A stretch of 64,000 nt of DNA from assembly GCA_018267095.1 (NCBI GenBank), contig JAFDZC010000004.1, forward strand, positions 62,001 through 126,000. Reading direction: 5' to 3'. The DNA comes from Bacteroidota bacterium (GTDB taxonomy: Bacteria > Bacteroidota > Bacteroidia > Flavobacteriales > Flavobacteriaceae). The position numbers were made by a program, and so were the translations under genes. The notes beneath the pieces were generated by a model. The model did not search any database. It saw only the letters and a program-made list of their open reading frames with translations, and had not been told where the DNA came from. Shown here one piece after another: positions 1-9,063 of this stretch; positions within the stretch are counted from its first letter, which is position 1, and every line of letters starts with the position of its first letter.

Positions 1-2
1 CA

Positions 3-449
3 ATCATCACAACCAAAGAAAACGATTTTATTATTCCTAATGTCAATTCAGCCGCTTTCAATTATACTTTGATTGTTAATGTCAACTATCGAAATTGGAA
101 TGGGTCAGAATATATCTGCGAATTTAATGCTCAGTCAGATACAGAGATAATACAATTCTCAACACCGCTCAGTGCAACGGTTACCTTATCCTCAAGTAAC
201 TTTCTTGAAAACCATAATAAATTAAAATTATTTCCAAATCCTACTTCTGGTATCATTGAATTCCCAGTTGATTACATTGCAATGGTCAGATCTATCAAAA
301 TATATGATAACATCGGTAGACTGATAAAAGCCTGCGATAATTCCATTTCAAATGCAATTAACTTAGGTTCATTGGTCGATGGCATCTACCTAATTGAAAT
401 TACGACCGATACAGAAAAAGCGATTCAAAAAATATTGCTTAAAAAATAG
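3..449 (+). CDS. C-terminal part of a T9SS-secreted protein (5' end outside window)
   Basis: The frame is open from the left window edge, so this is the 3' part of a longer gene; the TTG at 69 is not a credible start. The last ~80 residues form a T9SS type A sorting domain: the PNPTSG motif near nt 232-250, a central IYDNIGRLI strand, and a final DGIYLIEI strand followed by a lysine-rich end. In this family the domain directs passage through the type IX secretion system to the cell surface and is then removed. The rest of the visible part has no recognisable function. Secretion is well supported; the activity is unknown. Confidence 0.75.
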   Translation: MITTKENDFIIPNVNSAAFNYTLIVNVNYRNWNGSEYICEFNAQSDTEIIQFSTPLSATVTLSSSNFLENHNKLKLFPNPTSGIIEFPVDYIAMVRSIKIYDNIGRLIKACDNSISNAINLGSLVDGIYLIEITTDTEKAIQKILLKK

Positions 450-525
450 AATTTGAAGTTTTTCAGAATCTAAAAATATCACTTTAACTAATTGTCAGAG
501 ATTTTAACCATACAACTTTTTTACC

Positions 526-3500
526 ATGAAAAAATATTATTTCACTTTATTTATTTGTCTTTTCATTGTTCAAGCAAAAGCACAAGAAACTGCCTTTTAT
601 TACACCTTTAACAATCAAAAAATAAATCTTACAAAAATCACAGGTAAGTATTTAGTTGAATTTCCTATGGGGCTTTTCAACAACAATAATATTCCTTCCG
701 GCCAGAAGTTAAATGACAAAACATTCATAGTTGCACAAACAGACGGGTTAGAAAATTATGGCCTAAACGCAAGAGTATATCCAAACTATTTAACGGATGA
801 TGGCAAAGAAATTTATTACCCCTCCGAGATAATTTTGCATTTTAAAGAGGGAGTTGGCGAAGCTGCAAAAAGTAATTTGTTAACCACAAATAATTTAGAA
901 TATTTAAAATCATCATTGTCATTCAGCATCCTAAAAACAAATGCGGACCCTCTGGAAATATCAAAAAAAATATACGAAAGCGGTTTTGTCGACTATTGCA
1001 CACCAAATTTTTTTGTTAGGATGGACAAAACTGCACTTTCAGACCCACCTAATGACGAATATTACAGCCAACAATGGTACTTAAATAATACAGGACAAGG
1101 GTCAAACGATGGTCATTCAACAACTGTCGATGCCGATATAGATGCCCCAGAGGCATGGGACATATCAAAAGGCGATCCACATGTAGTGGTAGCGGTCATT
1201 GATGAAGGGGTTACCAGTAATCATCCTGATTTGCCAAATACCCGACAAATAAGATTAAACGGCAGTAATTTTGCAGCTGCCTTCGACGGGACCAACAATC
1301 CCGATGATCCATCTCCGACAGTCTCCACAACAACTGGTTATAATCACGGAAACGCTTGTGCTGGCATTATTGCCGCTACACAAAACAACGGCATTGGTAT
1401 TACGGGTATCGCACCATTATGTCGTATAATGCCTGTAAAAATACCCTTAGGTATCAATGGCCCTCAAGCATCAGACTTTGCAGGGGCTATTGACTTTGCG
1501 GTTGCCAATGGTGCTGACATACTTTCAAATAGTTGGGGAATCCCTACAACTTTAACAAATGTGCAACCAGCTGTTGTCTTTGCAATACAAAATGCAGTCA
1601 ACAACAATAAAGTAGTTGTTTTTTCTGCAGGTAATACAGCAAATCGAGTGATAGGAGAGCGAGGTTCATGGGGATTCTTGGGGTTTCCGGCTAATTCAAA
1701 TGTGACTGGAATGATTAATGTTGGTGCCTCAGACAGAAATAACTTGGTGGCAAATTACAGCCCTAGTGGTGCTTCTGAATACAATGATGTCACAACTGGC
1801 TTAAAGCTCAATATGGTTGCACCGTCAAGTACGGCTATTAACGCACATATTCCCGGAGAAGCATCCAATATTTGGACCATTGACATCCCTGGAGCTGATT
1901 ATGGCTACAACTCTTGGAGAGAAGCAGTCACTTCTCCCCTCCCTGCAATAGGTGAACTTCTACCGAACTCAGGAACCAATTTTACTGACTATACAGGAAG
2001 AATGGGAGGAACATCGGCATCAGCGCCTCAAGTAGCAGCGGTTGCAGCCCTTATTAAATCAGTTAACCCATGCTTGAATGCGCAACAAATACGTTCAATT
2101 CTTTTTCAATCTGCTGATAAAGTCGGACCGTACAACTATGAAGTAGACCCCTTAAATCCGGGTATCTCAAAACAGATGGGTTACGGAAAACTCAATGCCT
2201 ATCAGGCGCTTCTTTTGGCGCAACAATATAATTCTAGCTCAGTTGACTTAGTAATAAAAGATTCCCCCACAGATTCAGGAATTGAACCCAATACCATAAC
2301 TCCGTTTATGTGGAATAGCCAAGATATATGGGTCCGAAATCATCAAGACAACGGATACATACATGAAAATCCATTATATGACGCCAATGCACAAAACTAT
2401 ATTTATGTTCGTATTAAAAACAATAGTTGCATATCCTCAACTGGTAATGAAATTCTCAGAGTTTATTGGGCCAAGGCATCAACGTCATTACAGTGGCCTT
2501 ATAATTGGAATGGAGAATACACCGAAATAGATCCAATCGATGGCACAACTGTAAATATGGGGCTTCAAATCGGTGATGGCATTTCAATACCATCTCTCGA
2601 CCCCGGTGAAGAAATTATCCTAAACATACCTTGGAATGATATTCCCAACCCTGAAAGATATACTTGGATTAATCCTGAGCCATGGCACTTTTGCCTGTTA
2701 GCACGAATTGAAGCTGAAAGTGATCCATTTTACAGTACGGAGACATCTGATTTAAACTCAAACGTGCGCAATAACAATAACATTGCTTGGAAAAATGTGA
2801 CAGTAGTTTATCCTGAACCTGCTCCTGTTACAACAAGTGATGAAAAACCAAAAATTGGTGGTGTGATAGCTGTCGGAAATCCATACAATGAACCACACAC
2901 ATTTTTCTTAGAAATGGTCAAGGAAGATCTTGAAACCGGTAAACCAATATATGATGAGGCCGAAGTCAGCATCAAAATGGATGACAAACTTTATCATGCT
3001 TGGGAACGAGGCGGAAAGCAAAACCAGCAATTAGACCCCACACTTGATGAAAAGAAAAAAATCGTAACCGGAAATCACGTACTTTTAAACAACATTTCTT
3101 TTAATGCACATGAACAAGGAACGTTAAACCTAACTTTTAATTTCTTAACCAAAGAGATAACCGACAAAACACATTTCAAGTATCATGTTATCCAAAAAGA
3201 TGCAGTTACAGGATCTGTTATTGGCGGTGAAACGTACGAAATTAAAAAAAGGATAAGACCGCTCTTTACTGCCAACGCAGGTGGAGATAAAGATGTAGAT
3301 CGTAATGAAACAGTGGTCATCAGTGCTGAGCAAATCAATGAAGCAGCAATTTATAACTGGTACGACATTGATGGAAACTTAATTTTCCAAGGAAAAGATT
3401 TAACAGTATCCGCAGATATTACCAGAAAATATAAGCTCGAAGTAATTGCCTTAGCAGATGGCTACAAAGATTACACCGAGGTATTGGTAAAATTAAAAGA

Positions 3501-3756
3501 TAATAGTTTGAACGAAATATCTCCAAATCCAGCTTCAGATAACATAACAGTAAATTACAAATTGAACGAAGTTGGTTCTGCGTATTTGATGCTTATCGGT
3601 TCTTATGGCAACACAAGTATTTCAAATAATTATATCTTAGATGTCAATAGTACACAAACCAACATCAATATTTCAAATTATCCGACTGGTTTTTACATCA
3701 TCGCACTGGTCTGTAATGGCCACATAGTTGATGCCAAAACGGTGATTAAGGAATAA
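526..3756 (+). CDS. Secreted subtilisin-family (S8) serine protease with T9SS sorting domain
   Basis: A 1076-residue protein with an N-terminal signal peptide ending near AKAQ (residue 20). Residues ~30-170 look like a fervidolysin-type propeptide. The S8 catalytic triad is visible: Asp226 in AVIDEGV, His274 in HGNACAGI, and Ser497 in GGTSASAP. Residues ~590-1000 hold beta-rich regions of unclear role. The last ~75 residues (SPNPASDN onward) are a T9SS type A sorting domain. It probably degrades extracellular protein at or beyond the cell surface. It starts 76 nt after the upstream sorting-domain gene and is followed 28 nt later by another T9SS protein, so the three may be co-expressed. The substrate cannot be told from sequence. 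Confidence 0.9.
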   Translation: MKKYYFTLFICLFIVQAKAQETAFYYTFNNQKINLTKITGKYLVEFPMGLFNNNNIPSGQKLNDKTFIVAQTDGLENYGLNARVYPNYLTDDGKEIYYPSEIILHFKEGVGEAAKSNLLTTNNLEYLKSSLSFSILKTNADPLEISKKIYESGFVDYCTPNFFVRMDKTALSDPPNDEYYSQQWYLNNTGQGSNDGHSTTVDADIDAPEAWDISKGDPHVVVAVIDEGVTSNHPDLPNTRQIRLNGSNFAAAFDGTNNPDDPSPTVSTTTGYNHGNACAGIIAATQNNGIGITGIAPLCRIMPVKIPLGINGPQASDFAGAIDFAVANGADILSNSWGIPTTLTNVQPAVVFAIQNAVNNNKVVVFSAGNTANRVIGERGSWGFLGFPANSNVTGMINVGASDRNNLVANYSPSGASEYNDVTTGLKLNMVAPSSTAINAHIPGEASNIWTIDIPGADYGYNSWREAVTSPLPAIGELLPNSGTNFTDYTGRMGGTSASAPQVAAVAALIKSVNPCLNAQQIRSILFQSADKVGPYNYEVDPLNPGISKQMGYGKLNAYQALLLAQQYNSSSVDLVIKDSPTDSGIEPNTITPFMWNSQDIWVRNHQDNGYIHENPLYDANAQNYIYVRIKNNSCISSTGNEILRVYWAKASTSLQWPYNWNGEYTEIDPIDGTTVNMGLQIGDGISIPSLDPGEEIILNIPWNDIPNPERYTWINPEPWHFCLLARIEAESDPFYSTETSDLNSNVRNNNNIAWKNVTVVYPEPAPVTTSDEKPKIGGVIAVGNPYNEPHTFFLEMVKEDLETGKPIYDEAEVSIKMDDKLYHAWERGGKQNQQLDPTLDEKKKIVTGNHVLLNNISFNAHEQGTLNLTFNFLTKEITDKTHFKYHVIQKDAVTGSVIGGETYEIKKRIRPLFTANAGGDKDVDRNETVVISAEQINEAAIYNWYDIDGNLIFQGKDLTVSADITRKYKLEVIALADGYKDYTEVLVKLKDNSLNEISPNPASDNITVNYKLNEVGSAYLMLIGSYGNTSISNNYILDVNSTQTNINISNYPTGFYIIALVCNGHIVDAKTVIKE

Positions 3757-3784
3757 AAAGTAAAACTCACAAAAAAATAAAGAC

Positions 3785-4453
3785 ATGAAAAAATCACTCA
3801 TGATTCTGCTTTTAACTTTTACGATAAGTAACGGTATTGCTCAAGAATATATACACATTAATGTAAATAGCCCTCAATTTAGCTACACACCTATATCGAT
3901 AAATCAACATCAGTTTAATTTTAGTATTGGTATTCTAGATTATTATATACCCACGATGTCAAGTGTTGTCGAAGTGGTAAATGATACACTCGAAGTGAAA
4001 ATGTATTATGACATTACCCAACAAGTAGTCAACGTTAGCAATCTCAATATTTATAACAATGTTGTATACTACAACCAAGAGTTACCGCCCAATGTAACAC
4101 ACATTAAAATGTCTACAAATGTTATTTTAATCGAGGATAATCCGCCGTATAATGTTATTACGGTTGAATCTCTCTACTACAGAATCATAGACCTAAGTAA
4201 TTTAGGTCAAGAAACTTTGAACAAAACAACAACTAATATTTTTCCAAACCCTGCCTCTGATAAATTAACAATCAATGCTGATAAATCTCTCGACAAAGTA
4301 ACTTTTTATAATTCAGTGGGGCAAGAAGTATTAACGATTAATCCAAAATCCCCAACATTAAATATTGATATCAATCAACTAAAAGCAGGCATCTATATGG
4401 TTAGTTTACAATCAAACAACCAAATCGAAACCAAAAAAATAATTATTGAGTGA
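3785..4453 (+). CDS. Small secreted protein with T9SS type A sorting domain
   Basis: A 222-residue protein. The signal peptide (MKKSLMILLLTFTISNGIAQ) covers residues 1-20. Residues ~25-145 are beta-rich with no recognised family. From residue ~150 a T9SS type A sorting domain is clear (FPNPASDKLTI, then VTFYNSVGQEV, then LKAGIYMVSL). It lies 28 nt after the subtilase and may be its partner or simply a second secreted product. Function unknown; export is confident. Confidence 0.8.
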   Translation: MKKSLMILLLTFTISNGIAQEYIHINVNSPQFSYTPISINQHQFNFSIGILDYYIPTMSSVVEVVNDTLEVKMYYDITQQVVNVSNLNIYNNVVYYNQELPPNVTHIKMSTNVILIEDNPPYNVITVESLYYRIIDLSNLGQETLNKTTTNIFPNPASDKLTINADKSLDKVTFYNSVGQEVLTINPKSPTLNIDINQLKAGIYMVSLQSNNQIETKKIIIE

Positions 4454-4816
4454 AGAAAATAAAAATCGATTTTCTAACCATCCAAACGCTTAAAATTTGA
4501 TATAATAAAAAACCACACTAACTCTAACTTTACATTCCACAGTATTAATTTTTTTGTAAAATGAACAATACTAGAGGGTACTAACTATAGACCAAACCAA
4601 CATCAATGTGAATTAAGTGATGTTCTCCAGTAGTCTTTCATATTATCACAATTATTACAAGCTTTGATTACAATTTTAATTTCAGAAGCTTTTTAAAAGT
4701 CGATAACGCCATGAAAACATAATTTCTATTAACTATTTGATTATAAATACAATAATCCTAAAATTTCTTCAACATAGGCTGCTTTAAGTTAGCCACATAA
4801 CGATATTGTTCCTCTT

Positions 4817-5290
4817 TTAGGACTCAAGTATTTGGAACATTACCTCATTCAGCTGCACAAAACCCTCGCTTAGTTCGCGTTGCACCCTCCTAAGCTCAGG
4901 TATTTGATTGCTTCATTTCGTTAATGACTTTGTCCAACTAGGCATTAAACCGATAACCTTTAAATCTGCTCGTCAATCTGCCCCAAAATTTCATCAAGAT
5001 AAGTCTGAAGATAAATCACAGGAATAGTGCCAATAGCCTGTTTTATGTATCGGGTAAGTTACATAAAAAATGTTACCAACGAATTTTCTATTTTGCTGAA
5101 TTGTATTTCCTTATATGTCCGATTGGTGTAAAAATCCAGCTATGTCCCATTTGCTTAATAAAGTTTGCCAACTATAAACTGTCAAAACTCAACACAGGTA
5201 AATTCTATAATTCTTCTACATCGGTTCATCCAACTTCTATCAATAGACATCTATCATGAATTGGTCTTTTCTCTTATGTTTCTCAAACCC
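4817..5290 (-). pseudogene. Possible remnant of a decayed minus-strand gene
   Basis: The interval 4454-5403 holds no intact gene. On the minus strand, short coding-like stretches appear in different frames separated by stops. Nt 5046-4963 reads as IKQAIGTIPVIYLQTYLDEI and onward to a stop. Nt 4888-4817 reads as RVQRELSEGFVQLNEVMFQI and ends at a stop. A weaker stretch lies near 5200-5110. Both clear stretches are amphipathic and protein-like but sit in different frames, as expected after frameshifts. The family is not recognised, and chance composition cannot be excluded. Confidence 0.3.
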
Positions 5291-5403
5291 TCTTTACTTT
5301 TTTAAATAAAAATCATTGACAGCTGTTGTTGGTCTGCACATGGTATGTTTGTGAGCGTAAAAGATCAATAATTAAGTTGTTCCGATATAATAAAATCGGC
5401 TTA

Positions 5404-5421
5404 TTATGATTTCAGTCATAA
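5404..5421. promoter_or_regulatory. Crp/Fnr-type binding site for the nos operon
   Basis: The sequence TTATGATTTCAGTCATAA is a perfect inverted repeat (TTATGA-N6-TCATAA), the usual form of Crp/Fnr/Dnr operators. GAAATTTG, a near match to the -7 motif TAnnTTTG, starts at 5443, 39 nt after the box start. That would place the box centre near -41, a class II activator position. The first gene starts at 5478. Confidence 0.8.
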
Positions 5422-5477
5422 AATCAAAAGTGCTCTAAATCTGAAATTTGTCTTAGAAATTTTAACCTTATTCAATC

Positions 5478-5957
5478 ATGAAAAAATCATTTGTAATTAT
5501 TTTATCAGCGGTACTCTTAACTGCTTGTGGTAAAAAAGAAAAAGAAGCTGGCGATTTTGACAAAGCTGCCCCGACAGAACAAGAAGCAACAGCATCAGAT
5601 GCGTCATCATACGACCCTAATAGAGGTGAAGGCAAATTTGACAAAGTTGATTTGGGCGCCACCTTAGATCAAGCCATGGCCAAAAAAGGCGAAGAAGTAG
5701 CCGGAGTAAAATGTATTTCTTGCCACAAAACCACCGACGAAAAACTAGTAGGCCCGGGTTGGAAAGGCGTTACCGAAAGAAAAAAACCCGAATGGATTAT
5801 GAATTTCATTACCAATCCTGACCCCATGATTGACAAAGACCCTGAAGTTCAGGCACAACTTGAAATTTGTTTGGTACGTATGCCTAATCAAAGTCTTACC
5901 GACGAAGATGCCAGAAATATACTTGAATACATGCGTAAAAACGATGGTGTTAAGTAA
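5478..5957 (+). CDS. Monohaem c-type cytochrome lipoprotein of the nos operon
   Basis: A 159-residue protein with a lipoprotein signal (LLTAC, Cys17) and a lysine/glutamate-rich linker, then a class I cytochrome c domain. Haem attachment is CISCH (Cys79, Cys82, His83). Met135 in RMPNQ is the probable sixth ligand. It is the first gene of the nos operon, directly after the Crp/Fnr box and 61 nt before nosZ. Small cytochromes c accompany clade II nos clusters and are thought to pass electrons to NosZ; that role is inferred here from position. It probably sits on the periplasmic face of a membrane. Confidence 0.85.
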   Translation: MKKSFVIILSAVLLTACGKKEKEAGDFDKAAPTEQEATASDASSYDPNRGEGKFDKVDLGATLDQAMAKKGEEVAGVKCISCHKTTDEKLVGPGWKGVTERKKPEWIMNFITNPDPMIDKDPEVQAQLEICLVRMPNQSLTDEDARNILEYMRKNDGVK

Positions 5958-6018
5958 AAAATAAACAAAAGACGAGCAATGGGTGAAAGCGTTGCTGGTC
6001 TTTCTAAAACCAAATAAG

Positions 6019-7998
6019 ATGAAAAATAAGTTTGTTACAGCAATTTTTGCTATGGCCGTCGGAAGTGTTCTATTCACTTCGTGCAAGCCTAAAAATTCCG
6101 GTGATGCCGTGAGTGGCGATGCTGCTCAGAAGGCATACGTAGCACCCGGTAAATACGATGAATTTTACAATTTTGTGTCGGGTGGTTTCAGCGGGCAACT
6201 AAGTGTTTATGGACTCCCAAGCGGAAGATTGTTTCGCGTGATTCCGGTTTTTTCTGTAGACCCTGAAAAAGGTTGGGGCTACAGCGAAGAAACCAAACCC
6301 ATGCTCAACACTTCTAATGGTTTTGTGCCTTGGGATGATTTGCACCACACAGAATTATCACAAACCAATGGCGAGGTCGATGGTCGATGGGTGTTCGGAA
6401 ATGCCAACAATACACCACGTATCGCGCGTATTGATTTAAAAACGTTCAAAACGGCCGAAATCATTGAATTACCCAACAGTGGCGGTAATCACTCTTCGCC
6501 ATTTATCACCGAAAATACCGAGTATGTCGTAGCAGGAACCCGTTTTAGCGTTCCGCCTGATTACGCTAACGGAGATGTGCCAATCAATACCTACAAAGAA
6601 AATTTCAAAGGACACATCAGTTTTGTCAAAGTAGGCAAAGAAGGTCAAATGGATTTGGCGTTTCAGATTATGACCCCTGGGGTAAATTTTGACTTATCAC
6701 ATGCCGGAAAAGGCAAATCACACGGATGGTTTTTCTTTTCTTGCTACAATACCGAACAAGCCAATACTTTGCTTGAGGTAAACGCCTCACAAAAAGACAA
6801 AGATTTTATCATGGCTGTCAACTGGAAAAAAGCCGAAGAATATATCAAAGCCGGAAAAGGCATCAAAAAATCAGTGAAGTATGCCCACAACAAATGGAAC
6901 GAAAAAACACACAGCGCCATCTCAGAAATCAAAAATGAAGTTTTGGTTTTAGACGCGGCAGCGCTTAAAGATATTTGCTATATGATTCCGTGTCCAAAAT
7001 CACCGCACGGTTGTGATGTTGATCCTACCGGCGAATACATTGTAGGTTCCGGAAAATTGGCCGCTTTGATTCCGGTGTTTAGTTTTGACAAATTACAAGA
7101 CGCAATTCAAAACAAAAAATTTGAGGGCAATTACGGCGGCATCAACGTAATCAAATACGAAGCTGCATTACACGGTGAGGTTCAAAAACCTGGTTTAGGC
7201 CCATTGCATACAGAGTTTGACGGAAAAGGCAATGCTTATACTACGTTCTTTGTATCTTCTGAGGTTGTTAAGTGGAACATTGAATCGCTCAAAGTGCTCG
7301 ACAGAGTACCTACTTATTACTCTGTAGGTCACTTGTGTATTCCGGGCGGCGACAGTAAAAAACCATTCGGAAAATACTTAGTAGCCTATAACAAAATTAC
7401 CAAAGATCGCTATTTACCTACCGGGCCCGAATTGGCACAATCAGCGCAATTGTATGACATCAGTGGCGATAAAATGCAACTGGTACTTGATTTTCCAACC
7501 ATCGGTGAGCCGCATTACGCACAAGCAGCTCCGGCTGATATCATCAGAAACAATGGTCAGCTCAAATTCTATCCGATCAAAGACAACAACCATCCGTTTG
7601 TAGCCAAAGGCGAAAAAGAAACCAAGGTAGTTCGTCAGGGCAATCGTGTAGATGTATACATGACTTCTATACGTTCGCATTTTGCACCGGATAATATCGA
7701 AGGAATTAAATTGGGTGATGAAGTATATTTTCACGTAACCAACCTCGAACAAGACTGGGATGTACCGCACGGATTTGCCATTAAAGGCGCAGATAACGGT
7801 GAATTACTGATTATGCCGGGCGAAACAACCACCTTAAAATGGATACCTAAAAAAGTGGGGATGTTCCCAATGTATTGTACTGATTTCTGTAGCGCTTTGC
7901 ACCAAGAAATGCAAGGATATGTCCGGGTTTCACCGGCCGGAAGTTCAGTTCCGCTCACCTGGAGTGTAGGAACCAATCTACCCAAAGCAAATCAATAA
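6019..7998 (+). CDS. nosZ: Nitrous-oxide reductase, clade II
   Basis: NosZ reduces N2O to N2 in the periplasm, the last step of denitrification. The product is 659 residues. It starts with a Sec/lipoprotein signal (lipobox FTSC, Cys22) rather than a Tat signal, typical of clade II. The CuZ beta-propeller histidines are visible in DDLHHTEL (His109, His110), GGNHSSPF, SPHGCD, GPLHTEFD, VGHLCIP and GEPHYAQ. The C-terminal cupredoxin carries CuA: His584 in DVPHGF and C-T-D-F-C-S-A-L-H-Q-E-M (Cys620, Cys624, His628, Met631). I chose ATG 6019 over an upstream in-frame start at 5983 because the signal peptide begins there. No nosR is present, as usual for this clade. Confidence 0.97.
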   Translation: MKNKFVTAIFAMAVGSVLFTSCKPKNSGDAVSGDAAQKAYVAPGKYDEFYNFVSGGFSGQLSVYGLPSGRLFRVIPVFSVDPEKGWGYSEETKPMLNTSNGFVPWDDLHHTELSQTNGEVDGRWVFGNANNTPRIARIDLKTFKTAEIIELPNSGGNHSSPFITENTEYVVAGTRFSVPPDYANGDVPINTYKENFKGHISFVKVGKEGQMDLAFQIMTPGVNFDLSHAGKGKSHGWFFFSCYNTEQANTLLEVNASQKDKDFIMAVNWKKAEEYIKAGKGIKKSVKYAHNKWNEKTHSAISEIKNEVLVLDAAALKDICYMIPCPKSPHGCDVDPTGEYIVGSGKLAALIPVFSFDKLQDAIQNKKFEGNYGGINVIKYEAALHGEVQKPGLGPLHTEFDGKGNAYTTFFVSSEVVKWNIESLKVLDRVPTYYSVGHLCIPGGDSKKPFGKYLVAYNKITKDRYLPTGPELAQSAQLYDISGDKMQLVLDFPTIGEPHYAQAAPADIIRNNGQLKFYPIKDNNHPFVAKGEKETKVVRQGNRVDVYMTSIRSHFAPDNIEGIKLGDEVYFHVTNLEQDWDVPHGFAIKGADNGELLIMPGETTTLKWIPKKVGMFPMYCTDFCSALHQEMQGYVRVSPAGSSVPLTWSVGTNLPKANQ

Positions 7999-8006
7999 AA
8001 TTAACC

Positions 8007-8037
8007 AAAGGGAACAATTTTATTGTTCCCTTTTTTT
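8007..8037 (+). terminator. Rho-independent terminator/attenuator after nosZ
   Basis: A 12-bp perfect stem (AAAGGGAACAAT with its complement, nt 8007-8033) with a 3-nt loop is followed by a T tract. It sits between nosZ and the maturation genes. It probably makes nosZ mRNA more abundant than mRNA for the downstream genes, either by partial termination or by 3'-end protection. Confidence 0.8.
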
Positions 8038-8047
8038 CTCAAACCAA

Positions 8048-8638
8048 ATGAAAAAACATCATATTTCTGGTTTATCAAAAGCGCTTCTATTGCTCATAAG
8101 TTTATTATTTGTCGGAGCCTTGTTTGTGCCTATGTGGCAAATTCAACTTGAAGCGCCACAATATCCCGAAGGCCTAGTTCTAAGGCTTTATGCCAACAAA
8201 ATTGGCGGAGATGTTGACATCATCAACGGACTCAACCACTACATTGGCATGGCTACTTTACACACTGAAAATTTTCCTGAGTTTAGAATTTTACCGTATG
8301 TCTTTGGGTTGTTTTCGTTAGTTTCTGCGGCTCTTATCTTTTTGTCAAACCGAAAATACATTTTGATTTTTGGACTGGTGTATGTTCTGTTTATTGCATT
8401 GGCAGCTGTTGATTTCTATCGATGGAATTATCAGTACGGACACAATTTAGATCCTAATGCAGCTATAAAAGTTCCGGGCATGGCCTATCAGCCTCCCTTA
8501 ATTGGCTACAAACAATTGCTCAACTTTGCTGCCTACTCTATTCCGGATACCGGCGGATGGATGCTTACTTTGGCTTTTGTTTTCATTACTTTAGTGCTTG
8601 TAAAAGAATATAAGTTTACCCCAAAACAAGCGTTATGA
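8048..8638 (+). CDS. Four-helix membrane protein of the nos operon (NosB-like candidate)
   Basis: A 196-residue protein with four predicted membrane segments (about residues 11-29, 81-100, 104-123 and 168-187). The loop between the first two contains conserved-looking GLNHYIGM. It overlaps nosL by 4 nt and lies between nosZ and nosL-nosD. Clade II clusters often carry a transmembrane protein called NosB at this place. I infer correspondence from position and topology rather than from sequence identity. It may help electron transfer or assembly of NosZ. Confidence 0.6.
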   Translation: MKKHHISGLSKALLLLISLLFVGALFVPMWQIQLEAPQYPEGLVLRLYANKIGGDVDIINGLNHYIGMATLHTENFPEFRILPYVFGLFSLVSAALIFLSNRKYILIFGLVYVLFIALAAVDFYRWNYQYGHNLDPNAAIKVPGMAYQPPLIGYKQLLNFAAYSIPDTGGWMLTLAFVFITLVLVKEYKFTPKQAL

Positions 8639-9063
8639 AAAAATGGTTTTTAATACTTCCGATGTTTTTGTTGATGGCCTGCAACCGAAACGATCCACAA
8701 CCCATTAAACTCAATGTAGATGCGTGCGATTTTTGCAAAATGACCATCTCCAACGCTCGTTTTTCGGCTGAGTTGATTACACAAAAAGGGCGTTGTTACA
8801 AATTTGATGATTTGGCTTGTATGATTCAGTTTGCCCAATCAAATACAGTAGTGCCTTATCGTGCTTTTTACGTCAACGATTATTTAAAACAAAACCATTT
8901 GATGACCGTCGAAAAGGCTTATTTTATCAAAGGCGGTAGCATCAACTCACCTATGCGAGGCAATTTTGCAGCATTTGCAGACCAAACTAATCAAAAAAAA
9001 TATGCCCAACAATATCAGGCAGAACTGCTTAATTGGTCTGCAGCCTACAAATCGTATCAATGA
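8635..9063 (+). CDS. nosL: NosL copper chaperone lipoprotein
   Basis: A 142-residue lipoprotein (lipobox LLMAC, Cys16). The NosL copper-binding motif C-D-F-C-K-M is at Cys31, Cys34 and Met36. NosL delivers Cu(I) to the NosDFY complex for CuZ assembly in NosZ. Its ATG overlaps the stop of the preceding gene (ATGA), and it overlaps nosD the same way, which indicates translational coupling across the maturation operon. Confidence 0.92.
   Translation: MKKWFLILPMFLLMACNRNDPQPIKLNVDACDFCKMTISNARFSAELITQKGRCYKFDDLACMIQFAQSNTVVPYRAFYVNDYLKQNHLMTVEKAYFIKGGSINSPMRGNFAAFADQTNQKKYAQQYQAELLNWSAAYKSYQ

Noticed and set aside
3145-3333. Minus-strand frame within the subtilase gene
   Set aside because: It is short, unsupported and fully inside a confident gene.
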